A stretch of 64,000 nt of DNA from contig OX465579.1 of assembly GCA_950022655.1 (NCBI GenBank), positions 136,843,118 to 136,907,117 of the forward strand, in the 5' to 3' direction. Under the pieces are notes generated by a model that saw only the letters and a program-made list of their open reading frames with translations, was not told the DNA's origin and did no database searches. Made by a program: the position numbers and the translations under genes. Positions 23,230 through 33,639 of the stretch are shown here, in pieces; within the stretch, counting starts at the first letter, position 1, and each line of letters opens with the position of its first letter. Source of the DNA: Alentia gelatinosa (taxonomy: Eukaryota; Annelida; Polychaeta; Phyllodocida; Polynoidae).

Positions 23230-23412
23230 AGAATGGAAATCCATATCTCTTGGAACTGTTTTCGACAAATGTTGCCGTTTTCTTAGGAAAGTAAAAACAT
23301 AAACATGTTTCTACGCTATTTAAAGCGATTTGGAATCATTACATATACTCTACAGACTATCAGATGTAAATTATTCAAAGTCTCACAACTTTAAATAATC
23401 TCAGTGATAAGA
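23230..23412 (-). promoter_or_regulatory. relic third copy of the chitinase promoter/5' exon
   Basis: Words in the same order as the two chitinase 5' flanks: GGAACTGTTTTCG (here lacking the CACT that makes the splice donor), ATGTTGCCGTTTTCTTAGGA (compare ATGTTGCTCCAGTTTCTGAG at 19058), GGAATCATTACATAT, GACTATCAGATG, CAAAGTCTCACAACTT. The loss of the donor and the many substitutions suggest a dead copy. No chitinase exon is found to its left before the LINE and DIRS insertions. Confidence 0.55.
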
Positions 23413-23558
23413 AGGAAACTCCCGAGATGAAAATAACTTGGTCCGTACTGCATGGAGTTTGACTGCGGAGTAAATCACGAGGAGAGGCTGAATGAACTAT
23501 GTAGGGGTCAAACGAGGGGGATTACAGACCAAGCTACTTTCATCGAGTGAGTTTCTTA
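23412..23558. repeat. foldback element, GAAACYCNCGAGATG family, copy 1
   Basis: Left arm 23412-23446 and right arm 23523-23558 are imperfect inverted repeats (GAGATGAAAATAACTTGGTC against GACCAAGCTACTTTCATC). The same element is at 31940-32085. It immediately abuts the relic chitinase promoter. Confidence 0.75.
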
Positions 23559-23589
23559 TTTCATCTTATCCCGGATTCTTGTTCAGGAA

Positions 23590-24965
23590 CATTATTTAAA
23601 TAATTCAAATAAATTCAAATAATGAACATACATCTAGTGCCTATAAAATAGTGATGGATCGTTCTCATTTTATAATGACCGCGAAAAAAAGACACTAAAA
23701 CAATTTTTTATCCAATAAGTATGGTTCTTTATTTAGCTGACTACATCCAATTACTTTATATATATATAAAATTCTGTACAGAAATAGATGGAATGTACAT
23801 GTGTAAAGTGAGATGTCCTTGTCTTTATAGGGGATTGTACAAGAATATCTTAAATCAAATCATGTTACGTTATCAAACGTTATGAAAAAAATGGCAGTGG
23901 CGCTTTCCACTTTCATATTTCACTGTTTATACCTTTGCAATTCAACATTTCTTAATTCACCTAAATCCCCAGAGCTACCAACCGTCTTATTAAGACTAAG
24001 GTTGTATTTCAGGATATGAATAAGTTATATGCCACTACAGTGACACATTTAAGATAAGCTGTATGAAAACCTCTACATCAACTGGGCAAGATATGTACAT
24101 TTTTACACGTCATGAATTTAAGTTAAAAATATGTTATGCATACTCAACGGGTTTCAATTGCCTGGTATAAATGATCTTCAAAATAGAAATGAAAGTTAAT
24201 TAGCATGATAATGATTAATCCAGGTGCCAGTTTGGTGTTAGAACAATATAGTAGGCTGACCTAATGGTCTAACTCTTATAAAGTAATACATATTGACTAA
24301 ATCTGAAGAACAAAAGTATCTATGCGCTAATCATTACAGAATATACCTGTGAAAATCTTGCAGTTTCTACTTAATAACGCGTTCCATGGGGATAAACAAA
24401 TAAGATTAATGAATACAATAACCTGTGTAGACGTTTCCAGTGCCAATATATACATGTACATATTATACATATCCATTCATTTCCTTTCATACATGAACAA
24501 AAACACAACGAATGAAATGCTCACATAAGCATAACACATTCCTCAGATCTAGACTTTCCAGAGGAAATGGGTAATTTCAGATATATTTAGATAACATACA
24601 GTAAACCTAGATCTTATGTGTTCTACATGGTGATATAGAGATTGGAAATCACAGTCAACATTTTCCGGGAATTTATACCTGTACTTGTCGCTGCAGATAT
24701 TCTATGAAGTAAAATGTGTTTCTCTCATCCTACTCACATTCGACGTCCTATTATTCCAAAAGTAGTCTGCATTGATAAAATCATCACCAATTCAGAACAA
24801 TAGTACTGAAGAATATGGTTGATGTTATCTCCATATCATAATTGAGCTGAATGATGGAACTATTAAGTCAAACCATGGTAATGTATATATGTGAAACTAG
24901 AAAAAGATTGGCATCAAAAGTATAAAACAACTTGTGGATCTCCCTTTTTTGACCGCTTTATCCAA
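23590..24965. other. no coding gene seen; possible 3' UTR of the minus-strand gene
   Basis: AT-rich and free of recognisable repeats. If the exon starting at 25135 is the last exon of the membrane-protein gene, its 3' UTR may extend here; AATAAA on the minus strand occurs at about 23729. Confidence 0.3.
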
Positions 24966-24969
24966 TCCA

Positions 24970-25135
24970 AATCAAGATCCAAAATACCGATTTAGACTAA
25001 AAGCAGTGTGAAGAATATCCTCTGGTATGCGGGATGTACGAAAAGCATCCCAATAGGTGGCACCTTTCATTTGTAATGTCCAGGTTCCATGTAGCCTGTA
25101 GCATGTGCCAATTCGGATCAACTTCACAGAATTAT
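24970..25135 (-). other. possible terminal exon of the membrane-protein gene
   Basis: A good acceptor (CTCTTACAG) at 25136-25144 is followed by a segment open for 53 codons in one frame (HGTWTLQMKGATYWDAF) to TGA. It would be joined to the donor at 26870-26875, which lies after the stop codon of the upstream exon, so it is more probably 3' UTR. Coding use in another transcript cannot be excluded. Confidence 0.35.
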
Positions 25136-25603
25136 CTGTAAGAGAGTAAAGTTAAAACTATTTCAAATATCTATGAATGTTTTACTGCATCTGTGTAAAT
25201 ACCAATTACCTCTATTATAATCATTCACAACAATTGAAATGAGGAAACACTGTTTTATCGCCATCAAGACAATTAATGGCTTAAGGCGGTCCCATGCAGA
25301 GGAGAGATGCCCCCAGTCATTTAAATAAGTTATTTTCGTATTCAAAAAGTAGGTAAAAATAAATTTAACTTTTTATGTTGTTCAGGAAAGATAATAATTG
25401 AATGAACAAAGAGAGGGATGAAAGTTAGAACTGAAGACAACATCGGAAAATAAAAACTATAAGAAAACACAAGCATCTGTAGAAATATCTTCTAACAGAA
25501 TGGCCATTAAATCAATATCTGTTTCTCTAAAGTCGCCAGTACCCGAGAGAGCTTATCGATGCTGGCGGTATGTGGATAGCGACACCTGCTGGTGTTCCTC
25601 CAC

Positions 25604-25666
25604 TGCCGACAACGGCCTTAGGCTAGTAGCCTGAGGCCGTTGTCAGTTAGGGACAGTTAGGGACAG
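25604..25666. repeat. short palindrome plus 10-bp tandem
   Basis: GACAACGGCCTTAGGCT and AGCCTGAGGCCGTTGTC form a hairpin with a very short loop. It is followed by two copies of GTCAGTTAGGGACAGTTAGG-like 10-mers. Confidence 0.7.
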
Positions 25667-25669
25667 AAA

Positions 25670-26869
25670 AAAACATTGAAATATATTTCACGGCAATACT
25701 GGGTTTACGCATTACATACCATTACAGTGGGGAATCAAGGCAAGGCTCAAGTTATTACATGGGTCAGTGGGGAGGTTCAGAGGGGGATCATGGGCTATGT
25801 TGAATTAGCTAATTTAGCAGTTGGTATATCATTATTACACAAGGAATTATTTTTTCATTCTGAAAATGAAAACATGAATTTCAATGGAAACATTGAAAAT
25901 TGACATCCCTGCCGGCTACTAGGATTTCAGCCACAGTCTGAGTATCCGGGTGCTACTACTGCCCTATAATTATTGCCCAATTTTCACGTCATCATTTTAT
26001 CTATATTGTAAATCAGAGTCTCGAAATGTGGGGCATTCTTCTAATACAGTTTGAATAACGCAAATACCCCAAAACAATAACAACAGCTCACTCAACGGGA
26101 TCTGAAACGGGGGACACACAGACAGACCATCAGTAGGCGTAACTTGGCAATACGGTAGTGCAAGGGAACTTCTTGTTATCGATCGATTTCACATATCAAA
26201 GCTATTTAAACTGTGTTACGTGAATGACCCACATTAGATAGTTTGAATTCTAGTTATTATGCAGTCTTATTAATTATGGGGAGTTTGTAAAACAAATCCA
26301 AAGTGACGAAGCAGTGGTGGAACACATTGCCAATGTCATCCTGCCGTGGTTACCGACTTCCACTCTATCTGTGTCACCTGGTGTGGATCTCGTCCCGTGA
26401 CCTTGTTGTTGTGGATTGATTTCGCATATATTAGCTATTTACCATCTGAATGACCCATGGTATTTACCTCGATAGTTTGCCAAATCCGCACATTATCTTG
26501 TTCCAAACTCACACAGTCGTGGCGTCCGCCGTTTTTGAATCTTCTGCCCAGACGAGTACTTTCGGCCTCTCAGCCAATCAGAATGCGTTTTTAAGCATCG
26601 GCTTATAGCCACGTCTTACAAATTAGAATGTGGTATTTTGTCAAAGCACACTGAAGAAAGACTCAAAAACACGCCACAGTAAGCTCAAACCACGCCGAAC
26701 TAAGGTTCAAGGCACGCAGTGTGTATCTAAGTACAAAGGTACACGGCATAGAATGCAATATGTGCGTAATTAGTACACCCCAGCGGTGGTGCGTATGTAC
26801 ACTGAGTTTGTGCAAAAGTATATGATGATAAATAATATACTACATGGAAAAATCAACTTCATAGTTGAG
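25670..26869. other. no gene seen
   Basis: Possible last intron of the membrane-protein gene. The 75-codon ORF at 25676-25903 has no motif or splice context. Confidence 0.4.
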
Positions 26870-26887
26870 ACTCACCAGAAATACCCA

Positions 26888-28818
26888 CTACGCCTGTGAA
26901 GTGGCGAACTGTGCTTTACGCGCTGGTACAGAGGTGAACGTCAATCCTCCCTGAAAGCGAGCAGGGGGAAACATGATGAGACATCTGTTTGGAACCCGTG
27001 CTAGTCATTTTCAGACTAAAATCACAAGGATACATCAGAACATTATCAAATACCTGTGTACCTGTCATCGAACATCTATGAAATACTACCCAATGCTAGG
27101 GGTGCAATATTACAAGAGATTGGGTGAATAACCGCTAGCATGTAATACATTGAAATGGCGATTCCTTTTGATGATGTTCAGGTACATAATAATGAGGAAA
27201 CGTATTTATTCTGGGGGAATTGATGCTGTTTTCTGTGTTTTGTTCCGAAAATACGCCCATCTGCCACCGGCATCGGAACGTATTTCCGAGACTTATAGAC
27301 CACGAACGGACAACAATAAGCCCGCAGTGAGTACGTTTCTTATTATCATTTCTTAATTATGTCAATAATGTCGGTTGAGCTGAATAGGTAATTATCGGAT
27401 TACTAACCTTTGGTAAAAGTATGAAGGAAAATTAAGGTTCTTGCGAGCCTAGGGACACTACTGAGTGCCCTAGGGTAGAAAGAACCGGAAATCCTCATAT
27501 TATTGCCAATCCACACTATTTAGACCAGATGTCTATGAAAAAATGGTACCTCGATCAATCAGTCGTTTGAAACTTTCAATGACATGAGGCTTTTTGAGGT
27601 TTTAATGTTTGCGTATTTGTTTAGGCCGCGGCAGTAGCAGTGACTAGCGTTAAACACTGTATTTACCTGTGGAGGGTTGGAGCCGGTACGTGTACGGGCC
27701 ATTATGAAGGCAAAGGTAAGGATGACTGCCCAGCCAAGGGCAAAGAACGCCAGGATGATTAGTACCACGCCCTCGGCACGGTATCCGTATACCCTATAAA
27801 TACAAATTAAATGTTTCTTAAGTATAAACATATCTTTGATCCACAAAATATACATCGTTTAGTTCCCAATTCATTAGTAAAGTTCTATAGAATATAAAGG
27901 AGGTGTATCTTGTCAAATATTGTCATCTATCTCCTTGCATTTCCTAAACGGGGTGATTATGATGGATCTCCTTTGCAAATCTAAGATATTTTGCTTTTTT
28001 ATATTCAAGGTTTCTTTGATTTACCCCCGGATTTGGGAATATGAACGTAATGAACGGCTTCTGGGGGTTGAAGTCATAGATATGCTAAAGTACATCATGA
28101 ATCAATAGACACTGAAAAGAGTTGTTACATATTTATTGAGCATTACTTTGGAAACTATCAGACCATGCTTACCTGGAACAACTGACATCATTGTTTTGGC
28201 TATCACAGTCCATGAATTCAATTACTTTCGTGTTTGCATTTCTAGAAAACAAAAAAGACTTTATATCACTATGCAGGAACATATACACGAAAGTGAAAGA
28301 TGCCTATGGGTGCCTTAATCTTTTGATAAACAAGTTTTTGATGCGACAATGTTTCAATGTATTAATGCAGGCTTATATGTATAAATACATCCACATATTA
28401 TGATCGGCTTTGCCCGTATTTGTATATCTAGAAGCATCTGTATCCAAATACTGTGTTTACAATACTTATTTTACACTTGACATAGCAGGCCAATTTTGGA
28501 ACATTGCGGTGGTTATATTCCATACTCTATAATATATTTTGATAGTTTACGGCAAAACATTTCCAGATGTAACCAATTCTGATATTATATATTTCATTAT
28601 AAAAATTTACAAAATCTTCCAAATTTGAGAATACGGAAAAAAGGACACGACAATCACCCGAAAACTCCCACAATGGCCATGATTCCAATGACGAAGAGGA
28701 GCACAAAGAGGAACCACATCACGCTGAGCGCTACGATCAGGGCCGTCCTGATGGGAAGTCCGAACAGCCTCCGGTCATCGTTGCCAGCGGCCTTTCCCAA
28801 TACCGCGCCCGAGCCCAT
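26888..28818 (-). CDS. small two-pass membrane protein, 3 coding exons, unrecognised
   Basis: Coding exons: 28658-28818 (ATG at 28818), 27667-27793 and 26888-26950 (TAG at 26888-26890). Phases fit; the product is 116 residues. N-terminus MGSGAVLGKAAGNDDRR; hydrophobic segment 1 about 25-54 (ALIVALSVMWFLFVLLFVIG); a short loop VYGYRAEG; hydrophobic segment 2 about 63-85 (LIILAFFALGWAVILTFAFI); a basic, Ser/Thr-rich tail to ...FATSQA. Both ends are probably cytosolic. Acceptors (TCACAG, TTTATAG, a pyrimidine-rich TTTCAG) and the second donor (CAG/GTAAAT) are good; the first donor, GTGATT, is weak. If intron 1 is retained, translation ends at once after 54 residues. The acceptor 21 bases before the ATG implies a 5' exon, probably that ending at 31650. 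I do not recognise the family. Confidence 0.7.
27040..27200 (+). repeat. dispersed ~100-160 bp repeat, copy 1
   Basis: Core 'cgaacatctatgaaatact' followed by ACCCAATGCTAGGGGTGCA, matched at 49195-49290 (+), 57600-57700 (-) and, more weakly, 45365-45455 (-). Similarity continues through GAAATGGCGATTCCTTTT in two copies. It lies in an intron of the membrane-protein gene. It could be a SINE or MITE; no A/B box or clear terminal repeat is seen. Confidence 0.6.
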
Positions 28819-28976
28819 CTTCGCTGCCGTAACTGGGACCTGTGATATGATACAAAAAACATACCGTCATACATCATATACATTGATATTTTGTTTTTTT
28901 TCTCAAAAGTATTTTTCAGACATAAATTGAAAATTGTGTAATATCGTTTTGTTCTATACGACTTTTCTCCTATGCC

Positions 28977-28978
<2 letters not shown>

Positions 28979-29044
<66 letters not shown>

Positions 29045-29053
29045 TTATATATA
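28979..29053. repeat. (TA)n microsatellite
   Basis: About 70 bases of TA followed by ATATATGCCGATGTATACAA, the same flank that follows the tract at 29536-29686. Confidence 0.97.
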
Positions 29054-29274
29054 TGCCGATGTATACAAATTATACAGGGACAAATCTCTGTATCTTCCTT
29101 AACATGATAATAGTTGACAGAAACCCTTATTTAAAAAAATGCTGAATTAGCTACTTAGCCCATATATACATTCTTCATTTTCTCAGCACTAAATTGAAGA
29201 AATAATTTTGTTTTGCCTCATGCAGGACAATACCTATATCTGAAGTATGATTTATGTTGAGGGCAATATGAAAT

Positions 29275-29690
<416 letters not shown>

Positions 29691-29759
29691 ATGTATACAA
29701 ATTGTCGGAATTCAGTCATCTGGCTGAAAAATTGCATCCCTGTGAATGAACTTTCTAAA

Positions 29760-30970
29760 TTTCATGGGATATTTGTGCCTTAAAGTCACAACGGAACCTT
29801 TTGGTAGATAGAAACAATCAAAGATTTAAACTTTTGTAGACTTTTTTCAATGTTTTCAAATACTTTATAAACAATCAACCTCGAGCCTGAAAAAATGTCA
29901 AATACTACAAACACTATATCAGGAACAATAATTCGAACTGTCCGATCTCAAACCAAACTTCTTGTATTCATATATTGAGTAAGTTAAATGCACACTCCCG
30001 ATGGGGTCTTAAACAGATCATCAGTTGTCTTTTGTCTCTATTATCCAAGTTTGGGGGTTATTATATCCTGCACTTATAATCATGTAGTATGTGTGTCTAT
30101 CTGCCTTATATTGATTATTCTATGGTAAAAGGATCCCTTTTTCCTGTCCCTGTATATCATCTGTCAATTATCTAGTAAAGAATGGGATTTGTACGGAATG
30201 TAAACCAACAAAATCCAAAGATATTGTAGCTCCTCTAATGTATACAACTCTCACATGAAATACCAACCATTAATTAAATACCGGTATCGACTTACCCCTA
30301 TGTACTCACATGTCAACGTATTGTAAAAAGCTTTTTTTTTAAGACAATTTTTTATAAATGAGTTGTTTACTGTACTTTCAAGTATTTTCTTCAATTTTCC
30401 TGTGCCAGATCAGCAGGATATATTATCTTTTTGGGAAGTCTATTAGGCTACTATGATAGTGTCTCTATTTCAGATAACAACGAATCGCTTGTTTATAGCA
30501 TATGTATATGCTAGATCTCAGGTGTTGTCTCTATGCCGGAGGTTTGAAGCGAAGTTTGCAATAAAAGAAAAAAAAAAGAATCAAATCGAAAGTGCCAAAT
30601 AGGTTACACCACTACCGGTATATCAAGCACTAAATCTGACACAACCACGGCCTTATTCTAATTTCTATGATATGAAATAGGCTATGTAATTTTTCATATT
30701 ATTCGGGGTTATTTTGATAATCACGGATGAATTAGGCCTATGATTCAGATATAAGGTATCCTATTTACCAATAATTGTCGGGTGCTTGGGAGCCTGTAGT
30801 TTAGGATAACATGAACTTTATTATGTCGCATACCGGCTTTGACTTCTGTTCTCCTAGGATTTATATTGATCTAATAAATGACCATTGTGACGTAACAAAT
30901 CTGGAAATCCGGTGAAATATCATTGCTAAAGAGATGAATTGTACATACTCAGACAATAAACTGTCCATGG
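29760..30970. other. no gene seen
   Basis: Probably intron 1 of the membrane-protein gene (if its 5' exon is at 31650). AT-rich with no recognised repeat. Confidence 0.4.
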
Positions 30971-30974
30971 GTGT

Positions 30975-31105
30975 AAAAGTATACACAATCATGACAATGA
31001 TATATATATATTATATATATAAGCTTGTAGTGTGATATCCCCTTACACTGACTGTAAAGGGATATCACACTACAAGCTTAAATATATATCATTGTGTATA
31101 CTTTT
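30975..31105. repeat. foldback element with 23-bp perfect inner arms
   Basis: Inner arms 31021-31044 and 31057-31079 (AAGCTTGTAGTGTGATATCC) are perfect complements around a 12-base loop. Outer arms AAAAGTATACACAAT and ATTGTGTATACTTTT (30975-30989, 31090-31105) enclose TA-rich spacers. Confidence 0.85.
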
Positions 31106-31649
31106 TGTCACAGGCCAAAGATTGGGACCTCGGGTGACTTTGCACTATTTGTCATAATTGCCACTGAATTGAGAGTATTTCTGTATCATGGCATGGACAC
31201 TGACCAGAGTCCCATGAAAAACGTCTATAATATGTCACCTTTAACCACAACCACCTACAGTACAGTCGAAAATAACGAGTCTATTCAGATGACCGACACA
31301 CAGGTGAACCAAAACTTTCCTTTAACTAGGTCACCACCGTGACACAATTTCCCCACCTGCAAACCCGAGGTAGCGGTGCATGCACAAATTGTTTTAGACA
31401 AATACGGTTTATCATTTACACATACACTCTTACAGGCTGAAAGTTCTTGCTTTATATGGGATCCCTAGGCAAAAGTGTTTGTCAGCATAATTACAAAATA
31501 CACATGATATGACACGCTTGAGAGGAAAATAAAATTTACAGGTGTGATTTGAGAGGGGAAACACAAGCCATACTCCGTCCGTGTCTACGAATTTCATTTA
31601 AACTACGATGTCAGCTTGCTGAGATGGGAAAATGATTAGACAGACTCAC

Positions 31650-31800
31650 CTGCTGAGTTCAAGTTGTGTGTTATCTGATTAGATAACCACACTATCACAA
31701 CTTAGAGATACCACTATCACGCTTATCTTGTACAACGCACACCGTAACTTTCCGAAATGACTCAGTCGGGTCGGTTAGCGAAATTCTGTAAGTGGCGTTA
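31650..31800 (-). promoter_or_regulatory. likely 5' UTR exon/promoter of the membrane-protein gene
   Basis: On the minus strand CTCAGCAG is followed by a perfect donor GTGAGT (31644-31649). No ATG-initiated ORF of note lies upstream in it, so it would be a non-coding first exon spliced to the acceptor at 28840-28842. The transcription start is somewhere near 31800; there is no clear TATA box. The link to the gene is inferred from strand and position. Confidence 0.45.
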
Positions 31801-31939
31801 CCTGTCGGTAGAATAGAAAACTAAAACAGGTGAGCACAGGTAGTAGTACCGCTGAACGACACTAGGTGAAGATGAACTGTACACTGGTCACGCCAAGGCC
31901 ATCCAGGCCCTGGAGACCATGCATCCATGGGTATATTTA

Positions 31940-32085
31940 GAAGGAAACCCACGAGATGGAAATAGCTTGGTCCGTAGTCCACCGAGTTTGACTGCAGAGT
32001 AATTCACTCAGCTTCGCTTCGTGAATTACTCTGTGGTGAAACGAGGTGGAGTACAGACCAAGTTATTTTCATCTCGTGGGTTTCT
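31940..32085. repeat. foldback element, GAAACYCNCGAGATG family, copy 2
   Basis: Outer arms 31940-31975 and 32052-32085 (ACGAGATGGAAATAGCTTGG against CAAGTTATTTTCATCTCGT) and inner arms GCAGAGTAATTCAC and GTGAATTACTCTG. More intact than copy 1 at 23412-23558. Sequence to its right (TTTCTGATTTTATCTCA and on to about 32660) is shared with 44840-44960 and partly with 47110-47255, so the foldback may be one end of a longer element. Confidence 0.8.
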
Positions 32086-32123
32086 GATTTTATCTCAACC
32101 CGTATAAAATTAATTATTGATGA

Positions 32124-32541
32124 CATTAAGGGGGCCCTCCCACCTACTACGACGCACTACGACGCACTACGATTAAGATTGCGACAGCAGCGTTTGTCGC
32201 CGACGCTGTCGGCGACAAACGCTGCTGTCGGCGACAAACTATGGAAAGCTGACTAATTGCGGCGACAAACCGCTACGCTCTGCGATTAACCTTCCGACGC
32301 ACTACGACGCACTACGACGCTCTACGAAATTCAAACATGTTTGAATATCGTAGAGCCTCTACGATTAACGTTTTTTTGTCGTAGTGCGTCGTAGTGCGTC
32401 GGCGCGGAGCTAGTTCGTCGGCGACAAAACCTGACTAATTGAGGAGTTCGTCGGCGACACCTCCACGAATTTTTTAGTTTGTCGCCGACGCGGCCAAAGG
32501 GTTAATCATAGAGTTAATCGTAGTAGGTGGGAGGGGCCCCT
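32124..32541. mobile_element. foldback transposon-like element with internal short repeats and 13-bp flanking duplication
   Basis: Terminal inverted repeats GGGGGCCCTCCCACCTACTA (32130) and TAGTAGGTGGGAGGGGCCCC (right end). Inside are many copies of the words CGACGCACTACGACG and GTCGGCGACAAAC in both orientations. TAATTATTGATGA occurs at 32111-32123 and 32541-32553, on both sides, like a target-site duplication. No ORF, so it is non-autonomous. Confidence 0.75.
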
Positions 32542-32821
32542 AATTATTGATGAAATGAATCACCCAATTAACCATTGAATATTGGGTACACGAACCTCAC
32601 GGCCGTGGAGTACGAGTTCCTAATGTTAAGCCTATGGAGAAAAATATGGAGATAAATAGAAGTTAGGGCCCACCCTACTCCGGAGGTGTGAAAGCTTCAG
32701 TCGCGCCTTGGCCGGGCGCAACTCGATGCTATAGTCACACCGTTCAATATCTCTACTAATACATTATGGACTAAAGCCTCAATTCAAACTAATTTAGGCT
32801 TCTCACAAGTCGAACAGTGCT

Positions 32822-33600
32822 TGGTCAGGGGCGTACCCACGGGGGGGGGGGGGCACAGAAGGGAAGTGCCTCCCCCCCCCCGAAATTGTCCCAAGGATGG
32901 TCTTTTCTGACTGAAAATTCGCTACACAAAGCAGTATAAAAAGCAGTATACAAGAATGGGCTATTTACACATATATAAAAATCTATCTAGGGGTTGGAGA
33001 TGGGAGTGTACCCGAAAAAATTTAGTGCTTCTGCAGGCTTTGCCCCCTGGACCCTCGGATGGATCTTTCCACCTCACCCCTGGCAATCTTCCCATGTAGT
33101 CAGTGAGTGCAAAACCCCTTTCCTGAAAACAAAATCCTACGTATGGTAAAATGCAAGTGCCTCAGGGGGCTTCACCCCCTTGATCCTGAGGATAGACTTT
33201 GTTGTTGGTTCACTCCCCCGATTGCAAACCCCCTAAGTTGTCTCATATCAGTAACCATCCTGGTCCTTGAAACAAAGTCCTAAAGACAGCGTGTATAATG
33301 TATAAAAGCCAAGTGATTCTGCAGGCTTTGCCCCCTGGACCTCCAGGGTTAGGTGGGACTCCTTGAAAAACAATTCTGGGAACCGCTTGTATAATGTATG
33401 AAACCCAAGTGCTTCCGGGGGTTCTGACCCCTGCACCTCCCACATGGGATTTTGCATCTAGACCCCTGGCAATCTTCCCATGTAGTTTCAGGTGTGTAAA
33501 GACTCTTTCCCTAAATAAAATTGGCAAAATGTGAGTACTTCCAGGGACTCTGCCCCCTGGAACTCCAGGATTGGCTTTGCTGTTGGACCCTGGATATAGG
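32822..33600 (+). repeat. G/C-tract element and degenerate ~100-130 bp tandem repeats
   Basis: Begins with 'aggggcgtacccac' then runs of G (32841-32853) and C (32871-32881). It continues with about five diverged units carrying AAGTGCTTCTGCAGGCTTTG and CCCCCTGGACCTCC (about 33020, 33150, 33308, 33405 and 33530), often followed by TGGCAATCTTCCCATGTAGT. Interspersed-repeat material with no coding capacity. Confidence 0.65.
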
Positions 33601-33639
33601 AGATAACAGGTGGAATAGGAGATAACAATTTCAGGTCAA

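Noticed and set aside
33020..33600. CRISPR-like array of spaced repeats
   Set aside because: Units are 100-130 bp, diverged and without constant direct repeats; a eukaryotic interspersed/tandem repeat.
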